Assembly (NCBI GenBank): GCA_038030265.1 | Contig: CM075941.1 | Coordinates: forward strand, 57,017,952-57,081,951 | DNA length: 64,000 nt | Source of the DNA: Corythucha ciliata | Lineage: Eukaryota > Arthropoda > Insecta > Hemiptera > Tingidae | Reading direction: 5' to 3' | Shown here: positions 35,601-45,419 of the stretch, one piece after another | How positions within the stretch are numbered: the stretch's first letter is position 1 | Layout of the letters: each line of letters starts with the position of its first letter | Notes under the pieces: generated by a model | Databases searched by the model: none | Told to the model about the DNA's origin: nothing | The model's input: the letters and a program-made list of their open reading frames with translations, nothing else | Position numbers and translations under genes: made by a program

Positions 35601-36933
35601 GACAGCGAAAGACCCTATTTTGAGCCAGGTCATCCAATTTTGTGTAGCAGGGTGGTCTTCTTATCCAACAAAGGAAGACTCGTTAAAACCGTTTTTCAAA
35701 GTAAAAAACTACTTGTCGACTGACCGAGGTTGTTTAATGTTGGGACACAAAGTAATTATACCCTCGTCCCAAAGGGACCAAGTTTTGAAGCTAATTCATA
35801 GGGACCATCCAGGAATTGTTCGTTCCAAGGCCCTCGCTCGTTCGTGGGTATGGTGGCCACAAATGGAACAAGACGTTGAACGCACAGTTCAATGCTGTCC
35901 ATCGTGTCAGCTTGACCAGAAAAATGTCGCCGTTAAAGTGTACGGCTCTATGCCGAAACCGGTTATGTGTTGGCAACGTGTACATGTGGATTTTCTGAAG
36001 TTGGGAAACCATACGTTGTTTTTAATCGTTGATGAATTTTCTAAGTGGTTAGAAGTCATCCCAATGGCATGTACAAATGCTGAAAATGTTATAAGAATAT
36101 TGGAAGATGTATTTTCACGATTTGGATACCCACACACTTTAGTTTCGGACAATGGTCCACCATTTTCATCTTACCAATTTCGTTCGTTTCTTGAAAAACG
36201 TAAAATTAATTTCGTAACATCCCCACCGTACCACGCTCCTAGCAATGGTCTAGCGGAACGCGCGGTCCAAACAGTGAAAAAGTCCCGGAAATCAATCTTC
36301 ATGCCATCAGTTGGTTTGTCCAGTCGGCAGTTGGAAAGTAGATTAGTTTCGTTTTTGTTCTCTTACCGAAACACACCGTCGACAGTTACCGGTTCTAACC
36401 CCTCTTCTTTAGTTTTGGGTTATGCCCCACGAACACCATTGTCGATAATTAACCCCAAATCGGAGCCGAGATTTGTTCCATCGGAGGAGGTAGACGAGAA
36501 AGCTCATCTCGAGAAATTGTACGAAATAAATGATAAAGTATTAGTTGTGAATCCGTTCCCTAGACGGGGATACAAATGGATTCCGGGGAGAGTTATGGAC
36601 TCAGTGAGTAGATTGTTGTATTTAGTTCGTTTAAAAGATGGGGGAATTCGTAAAGTTCATTTAAATCAAATGCGTAAAAGTCCACTAGATGACCACATCC
36701 ACCCCATAAATCGTCCTGTCATCGATTATCCTCCCTTACCTAGTGCTGAGGATAAAGTGAACCCCTCCTATGATATTCCTCAGGATACCCATAGCTCCAA
36801 GGAAACCTCAGATTGCCCAGATTCCCCGAAGGCTCCAAACAATGACTTGGCACGGCAAGCAGGCACTACTCCGACAGTGAGGAAGTCAGTAAGGTTTCGA
36901 GTCCCGCCTAAACGGTATTCACCATCTCTGTGA
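32626..36933 (+). CDS. Ty3/gypsy Gag-Pol polyprotein (1435 aa), intact
   Basis: One ORF encodes all enzymes for reverse transcription and integration. Domains in order: gag capsid-like region (about 65-240), an S/R-rich linker (250-320), two CCHC knuckles (CSRCGFRSHKSGRC from residue 325; CFNCGRVGHIARCC), aspartic protease (VDSGAALTVLP, Asp about 403), reverse transcriptase (about 520-740; VFLDDIL with FLDD at about 693-696 in place of the usual YxDD), RNase H (TTDSSSYGVGAV, Asp about 842) and integrase. The integrase has an H-H-C-C finger from His 1058 and catalytic Asp 1122, Asp 1175 and Glu 1211 (spacing D-35-E). The C-terminal part (GYKWIPGRV) resembles Mag-type elements. No env ORF and no stop between gag and pol were seen. 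ATG 32626 is the first in frame; 32629 is a second ATG. Confidence 0.93.
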   Translation: MMGRHKKAHSRPVVSEGENSRVQQSEETEKEKEFNGFSESDEENSIEGQDHKIPQKCELQQPSSRSGIIGAILPYSEGSESFENYLERLEACFQVNRLPDSEKVASLVILIGPQVYQLLKNLVAPSKPMEMSFADIIRHLRQHYAPSKCEIAERYKFNKRSQMPGESVQSFIVALKELSSTCNFGEFLDQALRDRLIVGLSDEGMVQRLIGESKLTFDEACRLVLDMAAVRRDTRLVKDEASCFALRPQSETRSSRDTSSKYPNQPSQYRNRQSSSRNRQSSSRDRQSSSQRRGRSSSRNRFLERKEFSSKSSSSLPAQSSSSSCSRCGFRSHKSGRCPALNWTCFNCGRVGHIARCCRQAEVTAIFSCNRTDDNTDSVSEPLKIIVKPGSARSSLPITFEVDSGAALTVLPYSTFKTHCPDIKLKPSKVVLKAANGETIRVVGIANLKSPVINNKVVENLTVIVTDSKLVKPLMGRDWLDRVFPQWRQSIVNLVETKVSDAEQSLKIVKEQFPDVFSPSSNNDPIKKFRASLVLQDNAQPVFSKAYSVPFALRESVEKELKSLEAQGIIKKVPSSKWASPIVCVPKKDGGIRLCANFKNTVNPQLRVDHCPLPLIDEIFHKFTACKVFCRVDLKNAYLQLEVAEENREVLTINTHLGLFRYNRLVFGVSAAPFAFQAVMEQILAEIPFCSVFLDDILCAGRSLEECFEVVTKVLERLQHYNVKINLEKSAWFVHELKYLGYILDQTGIRPDPSKVAALKEAPEPKNVTELKSFLGLLNFFHSFIPCPSDILEPLHNLSRKGVPWKWSEECKAAFQQSNNLLSEKSLLVLYDPKKEIVLTTDSSSYGVGAVLSQEVDGSEHPIAFASATLNAAQRNYSQIEREALGIIFGITKFKKFLLGKTFTLITDHEPLKHIFSPKKNLPQLAASRIQRWSLMLSEFSFNIKYKRGTSIGHADALSRLPLVEVDEKLSVNLLNVGFEESLLSYKEVAEETAKDPILSQVIQFCVAGWSSYPTKEDSLKPFFKVKNYLSTDRGCLMLGHKVIIPSSQRDQVLKLIHRDHPGIVRSKALARSWVWWPQMEQDVERTVQCCPSCQLDQKNVAVKVYGSMPKPVMCWQRVHVDFLKLGNHTLFLIVDEFSKWLEVIPMACTNAENVIRILEDVFSRFGYPHTLVSDNGPPFSSYQFRSFLEKRKINFVTSPPYHAPSNGLAERAVQTVKKSRKSIFMPSVGLSSRQLESRLVSFLFSYRNTPSTVTGSNPSSLVLGYAPRTPLSIINPKSEPRFVPSEEVDEKAHLEKLYEINDKVLVVNPFPRRGYKWIPGRVMDSVSRLLYLVRLKDGGIRKVHLNQMRKSPLDDHIHPINRPVIDYPPLPSAEDKVNPSYDIPQDTHSSKETSDCPDSPKAPNNDLARQAGTTPTVRKSVRFRVPPKRYSPSL

Positions 36934-37033
36934 AAAATAAATATTGTAGAAAGTGCGGTAAATGTATAGTGATTTTCAGTGAATTGATTTGTTTAAATTG
37001 TGTTATGTATTTCGGATGGTATGTAAAAATAAT

Positions 37034-37045
37034 AAGGGGAGGAAA
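37034..37045 (+). promoter_or_regulatory. Polypurine tract
   Basis: AAGGGGAGGAAA immediately precedes the 3' LTR, the normal place for the plus-strand primer. Confidence 0.85.
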
Positions 37046-37260
37046 TGTGGTATAGTAGCCGCTGGGCTTACCGCAGTCAAGGAGAACATCGGTCTCGGGA
37101 GGTTTTCATGTTTATGGTTAATTATTTTTGGTTCGTCTCCTCTAAAAGTTCAAGTTCTTTGTAAACCAGTTTTGGGTTCAGTTAATAAATGTTTTCCTCG
37201 TTTACAATAGTCACGACTGGTTTTCCTAAGTAGCCTGGATCGTCATCAACAGACACAACA
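37046..37260 (+). repeat. 3' LTR of the Ty3 element
   Basis: 215 bp, TGTGG...ACAACA, with no difference from the 5' LTR on reading through both. Confidence 0.95.
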
Positions 37261-37497
37261 CTGACGATTTTCGACCCAGTTTATTCAGTTTGGCTACGTT
37301 TAGGGCATGAATCGTCCGAAGTTTCAAGACCCATTATTTTCCATTTTCCACTGCGAGGAGGCTCAATTAGGCAGTGTAGGAATGTTAAATTTCGCCATTT
37401 TTCGGGCACGAATGGTTTTTTAAAGCCACTTTTAGCGCGTGATTAGCCAGGCTCCAGGCAAGCAATTTTATGGCACGACAGTGGTCAGTGTATCCAG

Positions 37498-37666
37498 GGC
37501 CGGGCAGTAATTGAATTACTTGTAATTGAATTATGTAATTCAATTACAATTAGTAATTGGTAATTTGTAATTGACAGCAACACGCCATTGTGATTGGTAA
37601 CTTGTAATTAAAAGAAATTCTTCGAAGTAATTTGTGATTAACAATTACCAATTACATTCCCAGCCC
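37498..37666. mobile_element. AT-rich MITE (GGGC[C/T]GGG...TAATTG ends)
   Basis: GGGCCGGGCAGTAATTG on the left and the inverse of CAATTACATTCCCAGCCC on the right are matching ends. The interior is made of TAATTGTAATTAC-like motifs. No clear target duplication. From 37,670 to about 38,250 I see only AT-rich sequence with 'AACCACAAAA' motifs. Confidence 0.5.
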
Positions 37667-38404
37667 CATCTTCACAGCCCATATATTATTTAGAAAACTC
37701 AGCGGGTACTATTTCGCGCCTTACTTGGAGCTTTTGGAGGAGTTTTTCCATGAAATTCACTGAAAAATAAGAGTTGTGAAACAAAAACTATCGCCCTAAT
37801 TGGTCGCTAATTTGTGTATAAATGAAAAATAAGAGTTTCAAAGTAATTATGACATGAGCTACACCCTCAAGCTTAGGGTTACCAATTTGAAATTTGAGAA
37901 ACACGTTACAAAAGTTTCAAAGATCGAAACCCCAACCACAAAAAGCTCGAACCACAAGAAACTCCAATTCAAATAGCTCTAACCACAAAATTCTCAAAAC
38001 GCAAAAATATCGAACCACATAAAGCTGCCATTGCAAAGCTCTCTGAGAGTTAGGTATCTCACGCACAATTTCAAGGACATGTGGTACGTTTTGTTACTCT
38101 AGGAATCGGGGAGGGTGGAGGAATGGAGATAAATTGGCGATTCGACTGGTTGAACAAAATTATATTTTTAACACTAAAATAATAATAAAAAAAATAGAAA
38201 AAAAGACAATATAATAATAGTAATTGAAAAAAAAAAACTATTCTGATGTTTATATAAACGTGCGAAGGGACTTCGTCCAGAAATTAGGTTCGAAACTTCG
38301 CTCGCCGCTCTTCGGCGGAAAGGGGAAATACGGGGCTGGCTATAAGAAATTTTTAGGTTATGCGAGTGAACAGGAGGACGAGGGGGAAAAGGAGAGAGAC
38401 TCAC

Positions 38405-39130
38405 CGATACGGCGACCGGGGTAACTGGCAATCCAGCGTGACTGAGTCACGATGAGTGCAATAGGCGATGTCTGCGACGGGTAGCTCGTCCGGGTAGTCC
38501 GCGTCGAGAACTGGTTGTCCTGGGCCGTCGAATGTAAGTAAGGGCGTCGCAGGGCGCAGCGGCTCGAGTCTGGTGGTGTGTAGCGCTTGGTTCAGTAAAC
38601 CGTGCGCTCTCGCTGCTTCGTACGTTGCTCGACGTAATCAAGTATCGTTGTGCAGCGTTGGGCGGGTGCTGCGTTCGCTACGTGCTCCGTTGCGTCGGGA
38701 GGCGCCTGCGCCTCGGTGTTGAATCTCCCTTCGGACTGTCGCTCGTACTGCACAAATACTCTAGCGCACAGTCCACCTTGCACTGACCGACAACTTGCGT
38801 TAGGCAACTTTACGGTGTGGCGCATTCACGAGCCCGGACACTACTGAGAACCGACTGACTGATACGACTGACTCCACACTTGGCTTTGCTCTTGATTGGG
38901 AGAATACACTATGCACGTTTCGCGACGTTGACCCTTTTGCGCTTTCTGCTGCACGGTTCCTTACCCTGTTTGTACTCGACTTGCACTCGTCACTTGCTGC
39001 AGTTGGTTTCGCACGACTCTAGTCTCCAATTGCGCCAAGACTAGATCAGACCAACTCTGTGTGTGTAGTGTGTTGGTACATCGGCTTATATACCCCGGCT
39101 CGTGGTGGTAGGGGCTTGAGTGAAAAGGGG
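38405..39130 (-). promoter_or_regulatory. TATA promoter and spliced leader of an unknown transcription unit (host gene or LTR)
   Basis: On the minus strand, TATATAAG (39,092-39,085) is followed by a GC-rich leader of about 650 bp. The leader ends in a strong splice donor, ATCG|GTGAGT, at 38,405/38,404. The leader contains a 77-codon ORF (38825-38592) without family resemblance. Upstream, TGTCCCGCG begins at 39,314. A CA end near 38,847 followed by GTAGTGTCCGGGCTCG could instead make 39,314-38,847 an LTR with a primer-binding site. I cannot decide between a non-coding first exon of a host gene and an LTR; no second exon is identifiable within 38.4-37.3 kb. Confidence 0.4.
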
Positions 39131-39904
39131 TGGGGTTTGAGGAAGGAATTCAGGGTCTTTCCAATAGAGGGCGAGCGAAGTTTCTTTCTCAGCTATTTAT
39201 TAACTTAAAACTAACTATAGTTATGACACCTAAAAACTAAAACAAAACTTTAAAAACATTATTTACAGACATATTGCGTCTCAGGGCGTCCTTGGTCGGG
39301 ACGCGGGACAAAATTAGCTAACTATGACTATCCGGGGTACCCTATGTTGCGTATTCAAAAAATTCTTATATATTTCGCGTGGTTTTTCCCCTTCCATTAT
39401 AGTTTTCACCCCTCTTCTCATTTTTCCCGCCTGTTGATCCCATCTTGAAAAATGGATTCCTGCCGCTCCTCCCCACACTCACGTTTGAAAAAGAGTTTTC
39501 GTTGTCGCGTGTGAACGTTTTCGTGTTTGCTATTTCGCTTCAACTGCCTCAACAATTGTAAAAATCTCGAGTCGAGAACTTCGTGACCGTTTTGCCCAAA
39601 AAGGTGAACATTTCCCTTTCTCCTATTCCTGTTCTTTTCTTTTTACCTTTTTTTTAAATACCTAATTTTTTTATTTTTTTTATTTTTGCTCATTTGCATA
39701 AAATCATACAGTCCACTCATTTACCAAACACATCTAGAGATGAAGACACAACTTTTGAGCCATCACTCGTCCAGATCTGTCGAGATAAAAGTGGACGACG
39801 GACGACAGACGCCATACTGAAAATCGAGATTTAGGCCTTTTCGGGGTCCAGGAACACGAATCTGGTGTCAGCTAAATTTTTTTTTAAAAACGGATTCTCA
39901 CACC

Positions 39905-40097
39905 GTTCAATCCTGACTTGCCAGCAGTTCTCGCGTGTGATGCAAGCCCAGAAGGAATTGCTGGAGTCCTCTCTCACATTATTGAAGGTTATGAACGCCC
40001 CCTAGCTTTCACATCCAGAGCCCTAACACCGGCCGAGAAGAATTATTCTCAGTTGGATCGAGAAGCACTAGCCATGATTTTTTCTGTTGGCTACTTG
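39905..40097 (+). pseudogene. Ty3/gypsy RNase H fragment, part 1
   Basis: The plus strand encodes PAVLACDASPEGIAGVL (RNase H Asp) and ALTPAEKNYSQLDREALAMIF. It is cut in the codon after the motif by a BEL solo LTR and continues at 40,621 in the same frame. The 39,320-39,900 stretch before it is AT-rich and unrecognised. Confidence 0.8.
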
Positions 40098-40620
40098 TGT
40101 TTAGTATTTAAATCATAAACTTTGTAATATATTTTTTGTAGATTTTAAGTATCGAGTTGAGACAATTTTAGTTTTAGCTCTATTTGTAATTCCCTCCATT
40201 ATAAGCGCCAGAACAGGGTCGCTACTATCGGGTGGTGGGAATAAGTGCTGCGGTAAGAAACGTGAGTGTGGCCGTTTTTTGGACGATGAGCCGGGAGTCG
40301 AGTACACACATCACACACCGTGTTATGGACTTGAACGTGAACGGCTTCAATAAGTTTTTTCGTCTTGAGTTTCGTGCGGGAGGATCACATACGTTTCGGA
40401 GCGGTTACCTGAGGTCGAATAAAGCAGACCGTTCTACGAAGTACAATAAAGAGAACGTGAGTTATCCGAAGTTTATTTTATGTGTTTTACGGTCTTAAAG
40501 TTATTAAAGTTTAAAGATATAAGGGGGGAGACAAACTGTTCTGGCGCCCAATTCACCTAAAGATTTTTTTTTTCTCCCCGTAAATAATAATAAACAAATT
40601 AAATTTTACAACTTTCATCA
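40098..40620 (+). mobile_element. BEL/Pao-family solo LTR (523 bp)
   Basis: It starts TGTTTAGTATTTAAATC and ends TTTTACA. It is closely related over its whole length to the LTR at 50,443. ACTTG before and ACTTT after are a 5-bp target duplication with one change. The Ty3 reading frame continues directly on the right (YFHQYLFARPFKL), so this is a solo LTR and not the 5' LTR of the BEL element at 46.6-50.9 kb. Confidence 0.85.
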
Positions 40621-40730
40621 ATATCTGTTTGCTCGCCCCTTCAAACTTGTTACAGATAACAGTCCTCTTGCTCGAATATTTCACCAGCATTCAAAAAATT
40701 CCTCCTATGACTTCGGCTCGTTCGCAACGC
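40621..40730 (+). pseudogene. Ty3/gypsy RNase H fragment, part 2
   Basis: It encodes FHQYLFARPFKLVTDNSPLA and RIFHQHSK, a typical RNase H connection, then a one-base frame change, ending SARSQR. It is interrupted at 40,731 by the poly-T end of a LINE and continues at 44,724. Confidence 0.8.
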
Positions 40731-43700
40731 TTTTTTTTTTTTTTTTTTTTTATATCCTACGCCGATCTATCATGGCTCTTCCGCCATAAGACCTTTTGCA
40801 GCCCAATACAGAGAAGCGAACTTCGACCAATTGGTCTCGTCGGAAGCAAATGCTAGTCTAATGTCCTCAAGTCGAGGACAGTCAAAAAGATGTTGGGAGG
40901 TCATAATTGAGTTTGTGCTGCAGAGAGTACAGTGAGGGCCGTCCTTCAGGTGAATTCTAAGCAGATGTGCATTCAGGTAGTCGTGTCCAGTGACAGCTCG
41001 GAAAGCGGCCACTGATTCGTGACGGGGGAGGTCTCGTGGGACACGCTCATTTGGGTTGAGAAGGGTGGACCACTGTTTGCCCTCAGCCGAGAGTCTCTGT
41101 TGTTCCTGCAGTCTGTCATTAATGGAGGATATTGATAGGCTTTTGGCTGCAAGGAAACTGACTGGTGCATCGGGCATGTCCATCAGGGAGTCTTCTTTGG
41201 CTAGGGCGTCAGACCGCTCATTTCCCCAGATTCTAACATGCGAGGGGATCCACTGTAATGCCAGTGTAACCCCATCACCGAGCAACCGCTCTATGAGTTT
41301 CCTACCCTCAAGCACATCTCGGGAGGCTGTCGCAGCATTGGTGCACAGACTTATAATCGCAGCCTGAGAGTCACATAAGATAACGGACTTTGGACAATTT
41401 ATAGAGCCAAGCATCCTGAGAGCCAGTACCACTGCCCGAATCTTCCCGTCAAAATTACTGGCAAGAACCCCAACCGGCGCAGCGATGGATCCTGCCGTTG
41501 AATACACGCCAGCCCCTCCATTACGCCTTGCTCCAGCAGCTGAACCATCGGTGTACACCCGTAACCATTCATCTTCTGGGAACCGAGTGTGTATAGTTTC
41601 CAGCGCGACTGTCTTCAGCTCAATGGGAGGGGTTGTCGATTTTGAGACTGGCGAGATTAGGGTGTTGTAGCAAAGTGCTGTGCGGTGAGGGACAAGCTCT
41701 CCAGCAGATGGAAACTGCTCAGGATTTTGAAGAGACTGCGTGAGACCATACTCGTCTTTCAGGGATTCAACCTTGGCCAGGAATGTGGTTTGGGTGGAGA
41801 GCCTGGGAACAGCAGGGCTGTATGACTTCCAGTGTTCCACATCGCTTCGCTGAAGTCGCTCGACAAGAACCAGAGCTGCTGATTCCCTCCTGTAATGTTG
41901 AGGCTCAATCCCTGTTTGCAGCTCCATTGCAACGATTGGGGTCGACACAGCGCCACCCGTTATGAGTCGGAGTGCATGGTTTTGGGCCACATCGATCTTC
42001 TTAACAGTTGCCGTTGAAGCAGTCACCATAAGCTCACTTCCATATTCCATGGAGGGTCTAACATAGCTCTTGTATGCAAGTGTCAGTACATCCTGCGAAG
42101 CTCCCCACTTAGTGCCAGTTAGTCTTTTGAGTAAGCTCAATCTCTTTGTGCCTTTCTGTGCATTATATTCGGCTTGTGCGTTCCAGGTTAAACGAGAGTC
42201 CAGCTTAATGCCAAGGTACGTTGCACAGTCAGTTTTCCTCAAAGGGTTGTCTCCAAGCGATAAAGAAATGGAGTGCTTCCTGGTGGAGAGGGTGAAAAGC
42301 TGGAACTCTGTCTTGAGAGTGTTGACCTCCATTTCGTTTGTTGATGCCCAGTCAGAAAGACGGCCCAGTGAGTCATTCAAAGCTGACTCCAAAGCTGGAA
42401 TATTGCTCGACGTGCCCAAAGGACTAAGTCGTCTGCATAGAGCAGTGCATTGACTCCTGGAGTCGAAGTGACAGCTGATATCACGTAATCTATCATCACA
42501 TTAAAGAGAGTCGGACTAAGGACTGCCCCTTGAGGAACCCCATTTCGTGTCTGTCGAAAGGATGAGCATTCATCTCCATACCGCACTCGAATGAATCTCT
42601 GCGAGAGGAAGGATCGAAGGGAGGCAAAAAGGCGGCCACTGAGCCCAATGTTCTGGAGCTTTTGGACAAGCAGCCTTCTGCACACCCTGTCGAATGCAGT
42701 TCTAAAATCAACAAACACAGCAAGGGTGCTCTGTTTGTGATGGAAGCCATCTTTTATCCCTTGGGTTAACCGCAGAACTTGTTCTATGGTGCCCCTATGT
42801 TTCCTGAAGCCTGCTTGTTCCACTGACAGTAGATTGTACTGGTCCAGGTACCGTTGCAGTCGGCCAAGGACCAGTCTCTCAAAAACTTTAGAAAAAACAC
42901 TTGTGAGTGCAATAGGGCGGTAGCTTGCTGGGCTCTCTGCTGGTTTACCAGTTTTCAGTATTGGAACAATTTCTGATTTCCTCCAGTCAGCTGGGAAGTG
43001 TGTCCTCCATGCTAGATTTAGGAAGGTTCTGACAGTCTCTCTGGCGGAAGTACCCAAATTTATTAGAAATTCTGGCAGCAAGTCGTCTGGCCCCGCGCTC
43101 CTGCCTTTCCTCGTGTTTTGAAGTGCTGAGTCAACTTCCTCCCATGAAAAATCGTTGTTAAGAAGTTCGTGTTCTCCTTCTCTGGAGCAGGTGGGAATTG
43201 CAGATGTCGTTGGTTCCAAGACTTTTGAAGTTGGGCGATAGTTGCTCACACTGGCAAAATGCTTAACGAATAAGCGTGGAATATCCCGGTCAGAAGTGAG
43301 TAACACCTGGCCTTTTTTTATTGGGTTTTTTCGAGGAGGGTGGTCGTTATTTAGACGGGAGATGTAACGGTGAGCCTTTATGCCGTCTTTACGAAAGTCC
43401 AGGTTCTGGAGGAAGCTTCTGAGTGAGGAGTTCTTAGCAGAAATAATTTCTCTCTTCAGAGAGGCAACTTTCTGTTTCAAGTCCATGCGATCATCTGGGC
43501 TTTGGGAAGTCCGATAGGCTGCAGCTGCTCTGTCTCGCTCTGTTTTCAATGCTTCTAGGTGTTCATTCCAGAATGGCTGGTAGTTTTTCACTTGACCGCG
43601 AGGAACACTTTGGTGCGCCGCAGCAATGATCGCTGTGGTGATCCTTCTCAGTGACTCCTCTACCTCATTGGATACCAGATTTGTACACACGAGTCGATCA

Positions 43701-44711
43701 GTGGCCTTGGCAAACTTTCCCCAATCTGCCTTCTTTACGTTCCATCTTGGCCTTCTCTTTTCTTTGAGCAAGTAAGGGCCAATGTCTTCTTTTACCATCA
43801 GGATGCTGTGACCAAAGGATTCTGGTGGTTGGATCAGAGATAAGGACACATTTGAGGCAGTTGTTGAGTGTGCTAACACTGCATCAGGCTTTGATGTTGC
43901 GCCAGTGTAAGCTAAGAAGGTGGGCTTTCTGTCTGGGGTCGGTACGTATTCGGCCAGGTTTTCATCAATAAAGTTTTCCCAGGTCCTCCCCACAGGTTCT
44001 GTTCGGCTACAATCCCATCTGGTGGACGGGGCATTAATGTCGCCACGTAGTATGCAATGACGATCCCATATATCTTCTAACCAGGCAAGTGAGGGGTTAT
44101 TGCGCGGCGGGTTATACACAAAGACTAAACGTCGATGTGTTTTCCCTTTCCATATCTTCAGCTCGACAGCCTCCATTTTGTCGGGCACGCTCATCTCTTT
44201 TCTTATTGAGAACTGCACAGTTAGCGTTGACTTCGCAGCCACCAAGATTCCAGATGAGCATTGTCGGCTTCTAAGGAGGACATACGTCTGGTAGCCAGGA
44301 GCTTGGAACTTCGTGAGATTGTCTGTAGCGGCACCCGCCTCAACAATTGCTTATACGTCAGTGTCGTTTTCTTTTATATGCAGCTGGAGCTCAGTAAACT
44401 TTGCGTCAGTCAAACCTCCGGCGTTCCAATATAGCGTTTTGAGAGTGGCTGTTAGTGGTGGCTTGTTTGGTCTGGGTCTTGTTTGGTGATGGCCTTGACA
44501 AAGGCCGTTGAAATGCTTGCGTTGGCGTTGGCGAGTGCCAATTGCAGGCCGATTCCGGCTCATGATGTCGCTATAACGTTGGGCTGACGTGCGGCGACTG
44601 CGTATGCGTTCAGTATCCCCTCTACTTGATTGCGCTGAGTCTATCCAGCAGTAGAGTGCAATGGGGACGTCCAGGGGCAGGAACGTGGACCAGCATACAT
44701 CACCCCCATTG
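40731..44711 (-). mobile_element. I-like LINE, 5'-truncated, nearly intact ORF2
   Basis: The minus-strand element ends in a poly-A tail (T-run from 40,731). It is flanked by the target duplication CGTTCGCAACGC (40,719-40,730 and 44,712-44,723), the signature of target-primed reverse transcription. ORF1 is absent. Confidence 0.92.
40770..44563 (-). pseudogene. LINE ORF2: endonuclease, reverse transcriptase, RNase H; one stop, one frameshift
   Basis: The frame starts MSRNRPAIG at 44,563. Endonuclease: YWNAGGL, VFVYNPPRNNPS, LRGDINAPSTRWDC, SKPDAVL. Reverse transcriptase: YRPIALTSVFSKVFERL, GFRKHRGTIEQVL, VFVDFRTAFDRV, NGVPQGAVLSPTLFN, LLYADDLVLW. RNase H: RVYTDGSAAGARRNGGAG, LCDSQAAI, WIPSHV...NERSDALAK. 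A C-terminal finger follows (CTLCS...SQHLFDCP). The presence of RNase H places it with the I supergroup. Lesions are one in-frame stop at 44,351-44,353 and one frameshift near 42,415, just after YADD. It is therefore young but inactive as it stands. Confidence 0.9.
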
Positions 44712-44723
44712 CGTTCGCAACGC

Positions 44724-44945
44724 TACGCTGCCTTTTTGTCAGCGTATCATTACGAAGTGATTTTCAAGAAAGGAGTAGAAAATTCAAACGTCGATTGCCT
44801 GTCCAGAGCACCCATTTCATCCTGTACGTTCCCTGACTCATCAATAAACCTGAAAGTCCATCAGATTTGCTTGGCAGCTGTCAATTAAATTACTTTACTT
44901 CGCCGTTAACATTCAAATCACTTTGCCAAGAAACTGAAAAATCGT
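44724..44945 (+). pseudogene. Ty3/gypsy RNase H fragment, part 3
   Basis: It resumes with YAAFLSAYHYEVIFKKG and NSNVDCLSRAPI (end of RNase H), then HQICLAAVN and, after a frameshift, PLTFKSLCQETEKS, a usual Ty3 linker. The element is lost beyond about 44,945. Confidence 0.8.
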
Positions 44946-45097
44946 GAGTACAAAGGGGGTAGGGCTTGGCACAATTCATGACTAGAATTTCCGCTTGGGA
45001 AGGCTATACATTCAGCAAAGTTATCGTATTTTGTGTTAAAGAAGTAAATTAATTAACTGATTTTACCCGGACGACACGGAAAGGCAAAGCCTAAAGC

Positions 45098-45270
45098 GGG
45101 CCACAGACGATCAAACATGCTTGACAAGCGTGGTTTGCCAACCCCGCTTGACAAGCAGGTTTGGTCGAGTGTGGGGCCATGTTTGAAGGTTTGAAAGTTT
45201 GACGCTTTTCAGTCACTGCCGTAAAATTTGCTCGCAAAACGGTTTGACAAACAGATTTGATCGTGTGAGT
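45098..45270. mobile_element. Possible MITE (CGGGCCACAGACGATCAAAC ends)
   Basis: GGGCCACAGACGATCAAAC at the left pairs imperfectly with TTTGATCGTGTGAGTGTG at the right. TTTGACAAGC-like motifs repeat inside and beyond, to about 45,440. It breaks the end of the Copia fragment. Limits and target duplication are not certain. Confidence 0.4.
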
Positions 45271-45419
45271 GTGTTTCAAACCTTCAAACCATCGAGAAAA
45301 AAAGGGTATTGGGACACTGCTGAAGCTTGGGCGCGCGTTTGAAGTTGAAGCTTGACGGCAAGTTTGACCGCGTGGGTGCGGCGTCAAACGTCAAACATAT
45401 TTGACAAGCGCAACTAATA

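Larger units (their letters stand above)
32317..37260 (+). mobile_element. Complete Ty3/gypsy retrotransposon, 4944 bp
   Basis: Two 215-bp LTRs bound one long ORF. The 5-bp target duplication CTGAC is at 32,312-32,316 and 37,261-37,265. The LTRs look identical base for base and the ORF is intact, so the insertion is recent. It splits a degenerate minisatellite array. Confidence 0.95.
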
